Positions 33,991 through 44,921 of a DNA stretch of 64,000 bases are shown here, piece after piece. Numbering within the stretch: position 1 is the first letter of the stretch; every line of letters starts with the position of its first letter. The notes under the pieces are model-generated. The model made no database searches. It was given only the letters and a program-made list of their open reading frames with translations, and had not been told where the DNA came from. The DNA is taken from the NCBI RefSeq assembly GCF_018294505.1, contig NC_057810.1, forward strand, positions 707,931,859-707,995,858. Reading direction: 5' to 3'. The stretch comes from Triticum aestivum. Lineage: Eukaryota; Streptophyta; Magnoliopsida; Poales; Poaceae. A program made the position numbers and the translations under genes.

Positions 33991-34234
33991 TGTAGGCGTA
34001 GGGGGCGGGGCACCATACATAATGTGATAAACACATTATACATATGAGACATGGTTTAGATTATAAAGATCTAGCTAGAGCTAGAAATGTAATGTGATTT
34101 GGAATCAAAATAAAGTGGATTCAAAAAATCTAGTTCGAGTTCATATAGTACACATAGTTCATATGTAACTCGAGACTAATCATGTGGTGTGCTGTGAAGA
34201 TAATACACAAACGATGGTTTAACTTGACAATAAT

Positions 34235-34345
34235 GATGATTGTAGATCTTATTAAAACAGAGAAACGAATTCAAATGCTTTGACTTCACAACAATTATTA
34301 CTGTAGATCTTATTCAAATAGAGAAACGAATTCAAATTTAGTTCA
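34235..34345 (+). repeat. duplication of about 65 bp
   Basis: TGTAGATCTTATT.AAA, AGAGAAACGAATTCAAAT and CTTCACAACAATTATT recur in tandem. The rest of 33991-34640 shows nothing I can name. Confidence 0.65.
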
Positions 34346-34889
34346 TATTGAAGCGGTAGTATATACATTTGGAATGCACTAAAACGTTCATTTGAGTAGT
34401 AGGTTGCATGCATTATACACGTAGTGAAATATTTTAATTGAACATAACATGAATTCAAAGTTTTGAATGACATTAGTAGTGCGCATTGATTTGGTACAGT
34501 ACACATTAGGCTTGTCCGGAAATTTCAACCCACGCCTTGTTAGCCCGAAATATTTAAGATATATCTTTGTCTCGTTGTGCTCCGACAACTCCCTCCATCT
34601 CAACCCGCGCCTTGCTATTCTGAAATTATAACGCGTGCGAAAAATCCCACCTCATGTGAAATCCCGACACGCAAAATGCCCGTGGTACCCCTGAACAGAA
34701 AGAACCACCTGAAATCGGTGGGGGTACTTTCGTAACTTACCCCACATTTCGGACAAGCACGTCTCTAAGCCATGGTTCCCCACTGCCATCCCATCCGCCC
34801 ACCCATTCATACACCAAGGCCGCGAAAACCTGCAACGAAACCCCACACCCTGCTCCGTCTGCCACCCAGCCGGAGCCTCTTCCCCAACG

Positions 34890-35134
34890 ATGTCGTCCAC
34901 AGCAACACCTCGACGTCCCTCATCCACCGTACCAAATGAGGATCCGCCGTCGATCTCATCATCCCGCCGGTTCAGCCACCCCATCCTCCACCTCCAAGGA
35001 GCTGCCCCAATGTTCCCCTCGTCTTTTGCGCCACCTCCATTCCCACACCGCCGTCTTCACCTGCACCACCGGAATAGCATCATCATCACCGTTTCCTCGG
35101 ATGAAGCTGCGGCCTAGTCGGCGCTGCCAAAGAG
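34890..35134 (+). pseudogene. exon 1 of the long CACTA gene (candidate)
   Basis: ATG at 34890 opens MSSTATPRRPSSTVPNEDPP. The donor AAAGAG/GTTGTA after 35134 is in the +1 frame (ATG 34936, ending RRCQR). This frame fits exons 2 and 3, which end in WLRER and WVRKR before equivalent donors. A frameshift between about 34930 and 34990 is therefore likely. Confidence 0.5.
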
Positions 35135-35460
35135 GTTGTACACTAATCGCCGCATTTTCTTCTTGATTCGATCTCACAGTGCTGCTGGCACTTGGTCCCA
35201 AGCCGACATGGTGCGGCTCCATCCACGGCGGCGTCGCCGGCCACTTCCTCCACGACGTCGCTCCCTCGGCGGCGACGTCCACATCAGTAGGAGCTGCTGC
35301 TGCTTTAGCTCTCGCTCGCGATGCTGCTCTACTCTTGGTCTTGGTCCCCTGCCGGGTCTGCTCTTGCTATTGCTCTTGCTCGCGCTGCTGCTCTCGCTCT
35401 TGTTCTTGCTTGCGCTGCTGCTCTCGCTCTTGCTCTTGCTTGCGATGCTGCTCCGATTTA
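35135..35460 (+). repeat. intron start with CTCGCTCTTGCTCTTGCTTGCG repeats
   Basis: After the exon 1 donor, 35290-35455 holds about four imperfect copies of a 27-30-bp unit (GCTGCTGCTCTCGCTCTTG). Open frames with Cys/Ser or Leu runs here are repeat by-products. Confidence 0.65.
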
Positions 35461-35744
35461 GCTACACTTCAGTCGACTGAATCGACTTTTGGGTCAGTCG
35501 ATTTTCAGGGGGTGGCGGGGCTCGCCGGGGTGAAGGAAGAACCAGCCGTAGCGGGGAGGGGGGCTCACCGGAGAGGTACCCCACTATCTATCTTAGGGTT
35601 CAGGGTGGGGGTAGTGGTCGCCGGCGGTGGCGGGGCGGTGGCGTGGGGATCGCCGGAGAAAAAGCTCGGCACGGGGGGGCCTAGAGGGATGGCCGGGGCG
35701 GCGGCGGACCGGCGGTGGGGAGTGTTTTGGGGTGGGCGGGCGGC

Positions 35745-36577
35745 TGAAAGTGCAACTATCCCTAGGTGGTTTTGGTAATTCCTAACAACATATAGCTCAT
35801 TGAGCTAATACTATTCCAAGACAAATATTTCAGGAAAGTTCAATGATTGGCATGGCATGGATGAGAAAAGTGGATCCCTCAAAATATTAAGGATAAAAGG
35901 ATTGGCTCAAGCTTCAAGCTCAAGACTCTACATTTTATATTTTAGTGATCCAGGATCACATTGAGTCTATAGGAAAAGCCAATACTATCAAGAAGGGATG
36001 AGGTGTTGCTTAATGAGTTTCTTGCTTCATAGTGCTTAGTGGTATGCTCCAAAACCCTCAACTACTTTCCCACATCCACATATGACCTAAACCTAAAGTC
36101 CAACTCGGCCCCACCGATTCTTTCTATCCGGCGCCACCAAGTTCCGATGTCATAGCCACTGCCACAAACCCTAGGCAAATCGGTCTCGCTGATAGGGATC
36201 TCAGTCTCACCGAGATGGGATTGTAATCTCTCTGTTTCCCTTTGTAACGTTTCAGTCTCACCAAGATGAGCGATCGGTCCCACCAAGATTGCAATGTAAA
36301 CTCTTTGTTTCCTTTTCGTAACATTTCGGTCTCACCGAAAAGAGTGAACCGGTCCCACTGAGTTTGCCTGACCAACTCTCTGGTTAGCTTATTACCAAAA
36401 TCGGTATCACCGAGTTTGTGTAATCGGACTCACCGAGAATACTTTATGCCCTAACCCTAACCATATCGGTCCTACTGAGTTGCATGTCGGTCCCACCGAA
36501 AACACTAACGGTCACTAGGTTTACTAAATCAGTCTGACCGAGTTTGTTGATTCGGTCCCACCGAGATTGGTAAATTG
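35745..36577 (+). repeat. 5' LTR, 3' half deleted
   Basis: Aligns with 42613-43447 of the 1694-bp 3' LTR up to GTAAATTGTGTG. There it switches directly to gag sequence. The TATA box, end of the LTR, primer-binding site and gag start are missing. Confidence 0.85.
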
Positions 36578-38274
36578 TGTGCACATTGATCCTAAGAGCC
36601 TTAGATGGAAAGTATGATATCGTGTGCACATTGATCCAAATGATGCCCAACTACAAGAATCTCAAGCCAACGGAGGTCATCAGAAGAATTGTTGCTCATG
36701 AGATGTCACTCAAGGATAAGGAGGAGCTGCACAACAAGTCAAGTGGTACTTACAAAGCCTCATGTGAAGCTCCCACACCATCAAGTGATAAACAAACCTT
36801 CAATGAAGAATTGAGCCAAATGGTGAAGAACTTCAACAAATTCTACAAGAGTAGAAGTAAGGAAAGAAGTTCCAAGTCAAGGTCTTACAATGACAAAAGA
36901 TCTTCCAGTCGAGAGCGAAATTGCTACAACTGTGGAAGACCCGGACACTATTCCAATGAGTGTACAGCTCCCTACAAAAGAAGAGAAGATTCTCCCAAGA
37001 GAAGAAGTATAAGAGAAGAATCATCGCCAAGAGAGAGAAGGAGTAGAGATAATCGTTATGAACGAAGAACCTCCCGGAGAAGCAAGGATTCGGAAAGGAA
37101 GGACAAGTCATCAAAGAGCTACACAAAATGAAGACATCAAGCTCATGTTGGTGAATGGGTATCCGGTTCCGACTCTGAACATCACTCCGAGAGAAGCTAT
37201 CACTCCAACTCCGAACATACTCAAGATGAAGGTGTTTCCGGTCTAGCACTTGTGTCAACCAACTCCCACGACATATTTGATTCACCAAATGAAGGAATTG
37301 GAAGATGCTTCATGGCTAAAGGCCCAAAGATAACACACCCCGAGTATGTTGATTTCAATAGTGATGAAGATGACTTGTTAGGTGATGATGATTTACTTGT
37401 TGACAACTATAGTGATGAATACTATGATGAAACGTCAATTAATCATGCTAATCAAGATAAAACGAATGACGATGATAAGGATAAAATTGAGCTTCTAACT
37501 AAAGAACTAAACACTCTTAAGTTAGATCATGAAACTATCTTAGGAGATCATCGAGAACTTTTAAGGACTCATGAGAAGTTACGCTTTGAAAAGCTCAATC
37601 TTGAGAAAGAGCATGAGTTCTTAAAGGCAATCAATGATGATCTTCGCAAGAAAAGTTCTTCTTACATTGCCAAGAGTTTACTCTTATCTACTTACATGCC
37701 TCAAGTCAAGTCTAGTAACAAAAACAAGAAGGATTCTTCCTCTAGCAGTAACAATCATCATGTTAAATCCAATATCGTTGCTTCTAGTAGTTCTCTTGAT
37801 TCCACTAATGATTCTCTTAGCCAAGTTACACTTGAGCAAGAAAATAGCTTATTGAAGGGAATCATAGAGAAAGGTGTTTACAGGAGCCTTGCCGGGAGTA
37901 AGCAATTCGAGGAAATTGTACGCAAGCAAGGAAGGCACCGGAAGAACCAAGGTGTTGGTTTTGAACGAAAGTTCAATGCCAATGGAGCTGAGTGGGAAGA
38001 AGATCAATACCCCAAGACGAAGTTTGTTCCTCAACGAGAGAAGTATGATCCTACTTCATTCAAAGGGACACAAGCTCAAGATGATCTTCCACCACAAGAC
38101 CACAAGCAAAAAGGCAAGGATGAGCTTCAAGAGGAGACTGATGCATTTGAAGAAGCTCCCAAGGCCTTGGTCAAGTGGATTCCCAAGACTACGTCAAGCT
38201 CTACTTCATCGAGTACAACTACAACTCCAAGGATTCCCATCAATATGGTGTGGATCCCGAAGAAGAAGAACTAG
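36577..38274 (+). pseudogene. Sirevirus-type gag, N-terminally truncated
   Basis: One frame of 566 codons, broken only by TGA at 37129-37131 (an Arg codon by one C-to-T change would restore it). The start is lost at the LTR junction; the first recognisable gag residues are LRALDGKYDIV and RRIVAHEMSLKDKEEL. The CCHC knuckle CYNCGRPGHYSNEC is at about 36922-36963, followed by an Arg/Ser/Glu-rich tail. CFMAKGPKI, an acidic DSDED-type run and a coiled coil (DHETILGDHRELLRTHEKL) then lead to the C-terminal IPINMVWIPKKKN. The MAKG motif and a coiled coil downstream of the knuckle are usual in Sirevirus gag. It would form the particle core if complete. Confidence 0.8.
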
Positions 38275-39331
38275 AGAGTTCTTGAGGGTGACTCCGCCAA
38301 CATTCTTCTCTCATATCATTTTGGCAAGGACAAGTGCAATGAACTTCCACATCTTGCACTAGTTCAAGGAGTCACAAACCCTCATGTTGGTAAGACAAGG
38401 GACAAGGTAACCTAATGCTTTCATAGACATCATCTTGTGTGAGCATCACTCTATGTCTATGGATATCCTTGTTTGTTCCTTGTGTGACTAACCCATGTAG
38501 GTGTTGAAAGTGCAACTCACTCCAAAGGATTGCTCCAAATGATCTACATCGACATTGAGCATCCACATCTTCAACACCTACATGAACTCATCATCGACAA
38601 AACCCAAGGTTAGTTCATCCCTCTATAGGGGGGATCTCACATCTAGGGGGAGCTTTACTCTAAGAATTGAGCTAAAGCAACTCTAATGGTGTGAACACAT
38701 CAATGCATTATGTAAAAGTGGTAACCCCACTTGAGCTTAAACGATGAGTGTGACCTATGATCAAATGTTCTCATTTGACTCCTAAGTCAATATACTCATA
38801 TATAGATGACCTAGTCACCGCCAATTGCTTGATAGATGCTAGAATTGGTTGTGCATGCTTTGCCACATATTTCATTTGTCATTTTATTTTGTGAGCATGT
38901 TGGTTGCATATTTTACTCATTTGAGGACATCCACTTGTAGTTTTGCTTGTTTGGCTTCTTTTTTTCTTTTGGCCAAGTGGATGGACAAGAATGCCTAAGA
39001 ACCTTCTCTAGCTATCTATGCTTTTCTTGTCTCAAACTCTATTCATGCTACATCACAAAATTTGATCAAGTCAGATTCGAACCACTCTGTGTGAGGAGCA
39101 CTCGGAGTCCCCGATTTGTCATAGACTTAAACTTCCAAAACTTCTTTGTGCGTTTCAGTCTGACTGATTCTTCCATTTCGGTCATACCGAGATCACTAAG
39201 TCAATCTAGGTTTTCAATCTCGGTGCAACCAATTTGAACATTTCGGTCTCACCGAGTTGCAGTAACTGCCTGCAGTTATGCATCTCGGTGCCACCGAGTT
39301 GTTCCACTCGGTCACACCGATAGGGTCGGGC
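38275..39331 (+). other. pol-less spacer of the Sirevirus-like element
   Basis: About 1.05 kb where pol would be expected. No integrase or RT motif in any frame. Contains GTTGAAAGTGCAACTCAC at about 38503, resembling an LTR start, and GGGGGGATCTCACATCTAGGGGGAG near 38630. From 39110 on it becomes rich in CGGT...ACCGAG motifs. Confidence 0.6.
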
Positions 39332-39339
39332 TATATATA
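39332..39339 (+). promoter_or_regulatory. TATA box of the downstream ORF
   Basis: GGGCTATATATACC, the same context as the LTR promoter at 43475 (GGCTATATATACC), and likewise just downstream of a cluster of CGGT...ACCGA motifs. Confidence 0.6.
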
Positions 39340-39498
39340 CCGAAGGGCAAAAAATTTGGAAATTTCTCCGAAAGGTTTCGCCCGCGCTCAGCCCGCTCTG
39401 CCTCCAGGGTCTTCGGATCGTTCTCCTCATCGCCAGCCGCCTCCCGCCGTTGGTCTCCTCCACCGTCAACGGAAATCTCCACCGCCGTTGACGCCGTA

Positions 39499-40009
39499 GT
39501 GAGTCCATCGCCGAACTAGGGTATGGACTTGATCACTGTGCTATTCCAATCTGATTCCTAGCACATTCTGTTTGTCATGAATCTTGCCACGATTGAAACA
39601 ATCTCATCTAGTCAAAACAACCCGTAGATTAGGTTTGATTTGAAAATTTAGGTTTAGGTTTCCGCCGAAACCATCTCGGACCCATCGAGTTGTAGAAATC
39701 GGTTCCACCGATTTGGCCAAGGCCATTGCACTTGTGATTCTCGGTCTGACCGAGACTTGCAAATCGGTGTGACCGAGATCAGAATTTTGTGAAACCCTAG
39801 CAGTCTCGGTGCCACCGAACTGTGACTCGGTCTGACCGAGTTCACTAGTTTAGGTTCCTAAATCTGCTTCGGTATCACCGAGTTCACAAATCGGTTGATC
39901 CGAAATGCTTTCTGTGGAAAACTAAAAATAAGTTTTTAACTCAATCTTTGCAAAAACCTCTGTATTTTGTGATGCTTATCCACTCTATCTCATCTACATC
40001 TATTCACAG
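39499..40009 (+). other. 5'-UTR intron of the downstream ORF (predicted)
   Basis: 511 bp between donor GTA/GTGAGT and acceptor TATTCACAG/GG. It lies between a short GC-rich leader exon (about 39362-39498) and the ATG at 40033. It holds about nine CGGT...ACCGA motifs. Confidence 0.5.
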
Positions 40010-40032
40010 GGTCAGCAGTCAGTGTTTGCAGC

Positions 40033-42088
40033 ATGTCTGATCAAAGTGATAGCCAGAACAGGGAAGAGGAGCAGATTCCTATGAGTGAGGGCACTAGTCC
40101 CTCTAGTTCCTCAGATGAGGGCAGCAGGAGCACCCCAAGCAACTTACCCAAAGCTGCCACAAGGAACAGGAAGAAGAAAACCTCAGACTCTGAGGATGAA
40201 GACTATGTGGCAGAAGAAGATGAGGCCACCTCCGGGAAAGTGCTCAAGAAGGAGTATGGCAGTGCTGCTGCCACCAAGCCAGGTCTGAGCAGGAAAGTCC
40301 CTGCCAAGAGGACTCCCATGCTGAAAGTCAGAGCATCAACTCAGGAAACTGAGAGATCAGAACCCAAGGAGCCAGTAGTGGCTGAAAAGAAGATGAAGGA
40401 AAGGGTCAAGAAGACCATGGCCAGGGTTGTTTGGAAGCCTTCCATGATGGAAGAAGAGGAAGAAGAAGAGGCTGCTGCTCCAGCTCCCAAAGCTCAGAAG
40501 CTCATGGGTGATGCCATAAGGTCAGGGGCTGCTTCATCAAAGCCCAAAGAAGCACCTAAGGCTGCTTCCAAGCCCAAGACTGCACCAAAGAGGAATACCA
40601 GGAACATCCCAACTGCTGAAAAGAACAAGGCCCCAGTGCCTGAAGCTGTTGCAGAAGAAGAAGAAGATGAAGAGCATGTTCTGAGAAAGCTGAAGCCTAA
40701 GATTCCAGATCATAACGATGCTCATCCAGTTGCTGAGAACATGAAGCTGAGAAAGGATGCAGGTCTCATACAGTGGAGATTGACTGATCCTTATGCAGTC
40801 AGGAGGAGATCTGTTGTGGACTACAGGTTCCATAGAAAGGAACAGCATGACTTTTATGAGACTGTGTTGGTGGACAAGAAACCAATAGTGTGTGATATGA
40901 GATGTGTCAATTCAAAATACATCAAGGAGAATGAGGAACACTACCCAGGAGTGTTTGACAGCTTCAAGGGTTGTGGAGTGGATGACTTTGTCGGGCAGAA
41001 GCTCACAAAGTGGAATGATGAGCTCATAATGCAATTCTACTCCACAGCACACTTCTATCCTGATGACAGAATAGTTTGGATGTCTGAAGGTACAAGGTAC
41101 TAGTCCACAATTGAAGAATGGGCAAATCTGATCAATGCACCAAAGGAGAAAGAAGGTGACTTGGATGTCTATGCCAAGAAGAAAATGGATCACAACTCAA
41201 TGGCACACATGTACAAGGAGATCCCAAATGATGCTCTTGAGACTCACAAGTTTGGGTCTGTCCATTTCCTTCTGTCAGGACTGCCAACGATCAACTAGAT
41301 CCTCAAGCACACTCTCTTGCCCAAGTCAGGTGATCATAACATGATCAGAGGCCATGCTATTAATCTACTACACTTGTTTGATGTGCCTCAAAAGTTCAAG
41401 GTTATGAGCCTCATTGTTGAAACAATCAAGAGGACAGCGGCAGATCAGAAGAGAAGTTGTGGGTATGCCCCACAGATCCAGGAACTGATAAACTCTAAGA
41501 TGGGCACTGGCACTTACCTGTTGGACAAGGAACACATGCCTATCTATCCAGACTTTGAGGACAACCAAGTGGTGATGAATGAAAATGAACCATCTTCAGT
41601 GCAAGCACAAGCTAAGAAGGAGAAGGCAAATACTGAGAAGGCTGCCAAGATGCCAACAGTTGATGAGGCATCTGAGTACTTTCTGAAGAGCAAATAGGAC
41701 CATCTTGGTTACTTGATAGCATCCACACTGAGGATTGAGAAAGGGTTGGCCACCCTAACTCAAAACCAGGAGAGCCTGGAAAGGATCATGGAACAAAAGT
41801 TCTATGACTTAGATGTGAAAGTAACTGAGATCCAGTCTGTTGTGGAGCAACTCCAAGATGATATACAGGAGAGGAAGGGGAAGACAACCACTGAGGCATT
41901 TGCTAGAGTGCCTAGAGCTCAGGATCAGCTGTTGTGCCTGTGACAGACACAAGAGCAACATCATCTGTACCTGCTCCAGCTTCAGTGCCACCAGCTCTAG
42001 CATCTACTCCACCAGCTCCAACTTCATCAATTGATGCCTTCGTCCTTGGAATCATATCTACACCACCACATCAAGACCAAGCCTGAGA
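40033..42088 (+). pseudogene. downstream (env-position) ORF of the Sirevirus-like element
   Basis: ATG at 40033, 23 bp after a predicted splice acceptor. One frame of 636 codons to 41943, broken by three TAG codons (41101, 41296, 41695), each one C-to-T step from CAG. A one-base shift near 41920 then leads into a Pro/Ala/Thr-rich tail ending at TGA about 42088. Part 1 (to about residue 220) is charged and disordered (SDSEDEDYVAEEDEATSG). Part 2 is globular: DPYAVRRRSVVDYRFHRKEQ, FYPDDRIVWMSEGTRY, EEWANLINAP, KKMDHNSMAHMYKEIP. A coiled coil follows (TLTQNQESLERIMEQKFYDL). Position fits the Sirevirus env-like gene. The globular part looks more like grass transposon-protein domains of unknown role; I see no signal peptide or membrane segment. 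Confidence 0.7.
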
Positions 42089-42600
42089 GACGACATAGTA
42101 CTATGCATTTTCTAGGAACTTTTTGGTAGCTTGTTGCCAAAGGGGGAGAGAAATGTATAGATCATAGGCTTCGAGAGAGAGAGTTTGCTTTTGTTCTCTC
42201 TTGTCTTTGTGGTTGAACTTTATTTGCTTTCACTTGCTTGAGATACTACTTTATTGCCTGTGTGATAAAATGATGATCATGTGTTTGATCATATGCTACA
42301 TTAATGCTTGTTGGATGACATTATCCTGTTTTATCTCTATATGTTCATTCACTTTGCTTGGTGATGAGTGCATGTATTTTAAATATTATCATTTTGAGCT
42401 CTCCACCAAGATGTATGTGACATGGGAGAGTAACTCATGAACCTAACTCTATGTGCATTTGCAGTCCAAAGCAAATATTAAACTATGCACAAATTTAGGG
42501 GGAGCTCTCACATTTCACATACTTCTCAAAGTGACGATGTTTTTTCAATCTTATTATCTTTCGTCGAAGCTTTGATCTATATGTTGTCATCAATTACCAA
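42089..42600 (+). other. region between downstream ORF and 3' LTR
   Basis: Non-coding, T-rich, with AAAGGGGGAGAG at 42138 and TTTAGGGGGAGCTC at 42496, two polypurine runs besides the one next to the LTR. Confidence 0.55.
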
Positions 42601-42612
42601 AAAGGGGGAGAT
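42599..42612 (+). promoter_or_regulatory. polypurine tract of the Sirevirus-like element
   Basis: AAAAAGGGGGAGAT ending next to the LTR at 42613; this sequence and placement are conserved among Sireviruses. Confidence 0.85.
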
Positions 42613-44306
42613 TGAAAGTGCAACTATCCCTAGGTGGTTTTGCTAATTCCTAACAACATATAGCTCATTGAGCTAATACTATTGCAAGACAAATATTTCA
42701 GGAAAGCTCAATGGTTGGCATGGCATGGATGAGAAAAGTGGATCCCTCAAAATGCTAAGGATAAAAGGATTGGCTCAAGCTTCAAGCTCAAGACTCTACA
42801 TTTTATATTTTAGTGATCCAAGATCACATTGAGTCTATAGGAAAAGCCAATACTATCAAGAAGGGATGAGGTGTTGCTTAATGAGTTTCTTGCTTCATAG
42901 TGCTTAGTGGTATGCTCCAAAACCCTCAACTACTTTCCCACATCCACATATGACCTAAACCTAAAGTCCAACTCGGCCCCACCGATTATTTCTATCCAGC
43001 GCCACCGAGTTCAGATGTCATAGCCACTGCCACAAACCCTAGGCAAATTGGTCTCACCGATAGGGATCTCGGTCTCAATGAGATGGGATTGTAATCTCTC
43101 TGTTTCCCTTCGTAACGTTTCGGTCTCACCGAGATGAGCGATCGGTCCCATCGAGATTGCAATGTAAACTCTCTGTTTCCTTTTCGTAACATTTCGGTCT
43201 CACCAAAAAGAATGAACCGGTCCCGCCAAGTTTACCTGACCAACTCTCTGGTTAGCTTATTACCAAAATCGGTCTCACCGAGTTTGTGTAATTGGACTCA
43301 CCGAGATTACGTTATGCCCTAACCCTAACCATATCGATCCTACCGAGTTGCATGTCGGTCCCACTGAAAACACTAACGGTCACTAGGTTTACTAAATCGG
43401 TCTGACCGAGTTTGTTGATTTGGTCCCACCAAGATTGGTAAATTGTGTGTAACGGTTAGATTTTGTGTGGAGGCTATATATACCCCTCCAGCTCCTCTTC
43501 ATTCGTGGAGAAAGCCATCAGAACAAACCTACACTTCCAACTTACCATTTCTGAGAGAGAACCACCTACTCATGTGTTGAGGCCAAGATATTCCATTCCT
43601 ACCATATGAATCTTGATCTCTAACCTTCCCCAAGTTGCTTTCCACTCAAATCTTCTTTCCACCAAATCCAAATCCTATGAGAGAGAGTTGAGTGTTGGGG
43701 AGACTATCATTTGAAGCACAAGAGCAAGGAGTTCGTCATCAACACACCATTTGTTACTTCTTGGAGAGTGGTGTCTCCTAGATTGGCTAGGTGTCACTTG
43801 GGAGCCTTCGACAAGATTGTGGAGTTGAAACAAGGAGTTTGTAAGGGCAAGGAGATCGCCTACTTCATGAAGATCTACCGCTAGTGAGGCAAGTCCTTTG
43901 TGGGTGACAGACATGGTGGGATAGACAAGGTTGCTTCTTCGTGGACCCTTCTTGGGTGGAGCCATCCGTGGACTCGCGCAGCCATTACCCTTCGTGGGTT
44001 GAAGTTTCCATCAACGTGGATGTACGATAGCACCACCTATCGGAACCACGGCTCAAAAATCACCGTGTCTCCAAATTGCATTTGAAATCTCCAAACCCTT
44101 CCCTTTACTTTCTTGCAAGTTGCATGCTTTAATTTCCGCTGCTCATATACTCTTTGCATGCTTGCTTGAATTGTGTTAAGATTGCTTGACTTGTGCTAAG
44201 TTCGCTAAAATCTGCCAAAGACTAAAATTGGGAAAAGGTTAAGTTTTTATTTGGTCAAGTAGTCTAATCACCCCCCCCCCCTCTAGACATACTTCAAGAT
44301 CCTACA
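42613..44306 (+). repeat. 3' LTR of the Sirevirus-like element
   Basis: 1694 bp, TGAAAGTGC to CCTACA. The U3-like part holds many CGGTCTCACCGAG-type motifs. A C homopolymer lies near 44271-44281, shortly before the end. Confidence 0.9.
43475..43482 (+). promoter_or_regulatory. TATA box in the Sirevirus-like 3' LTR
   Basis: TATATATA in GGCTATATATACCCC; no equivalent remains in the truncated 5' LTR. Confidence 0.6.
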
Positions 44307-44489
44307 GCGGCGCACCGCCGGCCGCGGGCGGCGGGGGGCTGCTGTTTGGCCGGTGGTGGCTGGCGGCTCAGGGGGGTGGAGGTTGAAGATGAACCGCAGG
44401 CCCTTAATTTCGTATCCAACGGCTGCAAAATCGACTAACCACAGATGAAAAAGTCAGTCGACCGACGTGTAGCCTCACCTTGCTAGTGC

Positions 44490-44612
44490 GTTCAGTTCCG
44501 ACAGCAAAATTCAGTTTTGTCAGCAAAATTCAGTTTCGACAGTTAAGTTCAGTTTCGACAGTTAAGTTCAGTTTCAACAGTTAAATTCAGTTTTGACAGT
44601 TAAGTTCAGAGA
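44490..44612 (+). repeat. 18-bp tandem repeat, about seven copies
   Basis: Unit TTCAGTTTCGACAGTTAA with variants (TTTTGTCAGCAAAA at the start). Lies in the intron before exon 2 of the long CACTA gene. Confidence 0.85.
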
Positions 44613-44735
44613 TGAGCGGCTGATGTATTTTACATCTAGCACTTTGTGGTTATGTATTTTACGTCATGTATTGGAGATGCTATTAGAATTCCACTCAGGT
44701 TAATGTTGTTTGTTGTCTCTCTTGTCCTGCTTCAG

Positions 44736-44921
44736 CCTCGGCATCGTTCAACTCACGAGAGCTGCTCCAACAGCGAAACCCTCCATCACAGTGGAGCAGT
44801 ACCTCGGGCTCCATCTCCAGACGCCTAAGATCTTCTTCCCCTCCTCCGACAGCAAAGTCAGCCGGAGCATCCCCACCGGCCAACCCAATCATGCTGAGAT
44901 CGACATGGCTTCGCGAAAGAG
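44736..44921 (+). pseudogene. exon 2 of the long CACTA gene (Ser/Pro module)
   Basis: Acceptor CTGCTTCAG, donor AAAGAG/GTTGTA. 186 nt, two bases finish a codon at the start and one remains at the end. Reads FNSRELLQQRNPPSQW ... STWLRER with no stop. Same end structure as exons 1 and 3. Confidence 0.6.

Larger units (their letters stand above)
35745..44306 (+). mobile_element. Sirevirus-like copia derivative without pol
   Basis: Flanked by a perfect GCGGC duplication (35740-35744, 44307-44311). LTRs begin TGAAAGTGCAACTATCCC and end CTACA. The polypurine tract AAAGGGGGAGAT before the 3' LTR is the Sirevirus signature. Contents: truncated 5' LTR fused to gag, a gag frame with zinc knuckle, about 1 kb without coding, a second promoter with a UTR intron, and a long downstream ORF in the position of the Sirevirus env-like gene. 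Protease, integrase, RT and RNase H are absent. Confidence 0.85.
35461..44473. mobile_element. small terminal-inverted-repeat element, split by the Sirevirus-like element
   Basis: Left end starts GCTACACTTCAGTCGACTGA and includes TCAGTCGATTTTCAG. The right end in reverse complement starts GCTACACGTCGGTCGACTGA and includes TTAGTCGATTTTGCAG, an imperfect inverted repeat of about 50 bp. Without the nested 8.6-kb element it is about 450 bp, GC-rich and non-coding. No clear target duplication; the superfamily is open (Mutator-like or MITE). Confidence 0.55.

Noticed and set aside
23733..35745. The idea that the middle of the window is a normal gene-bearing chromosomal segment
   Set aside because: The flanks at 10246 and 58040 join exactly within one retroelement gene with an ACA duplication, so all of it arrived as a single insertion.
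35136..35778. Cys/Ser- and Leu-rich ORFs
   Set aside because: They derive from the CTCGCTCTTG repeat in an intron and run into the Sirevirus-like LTR.
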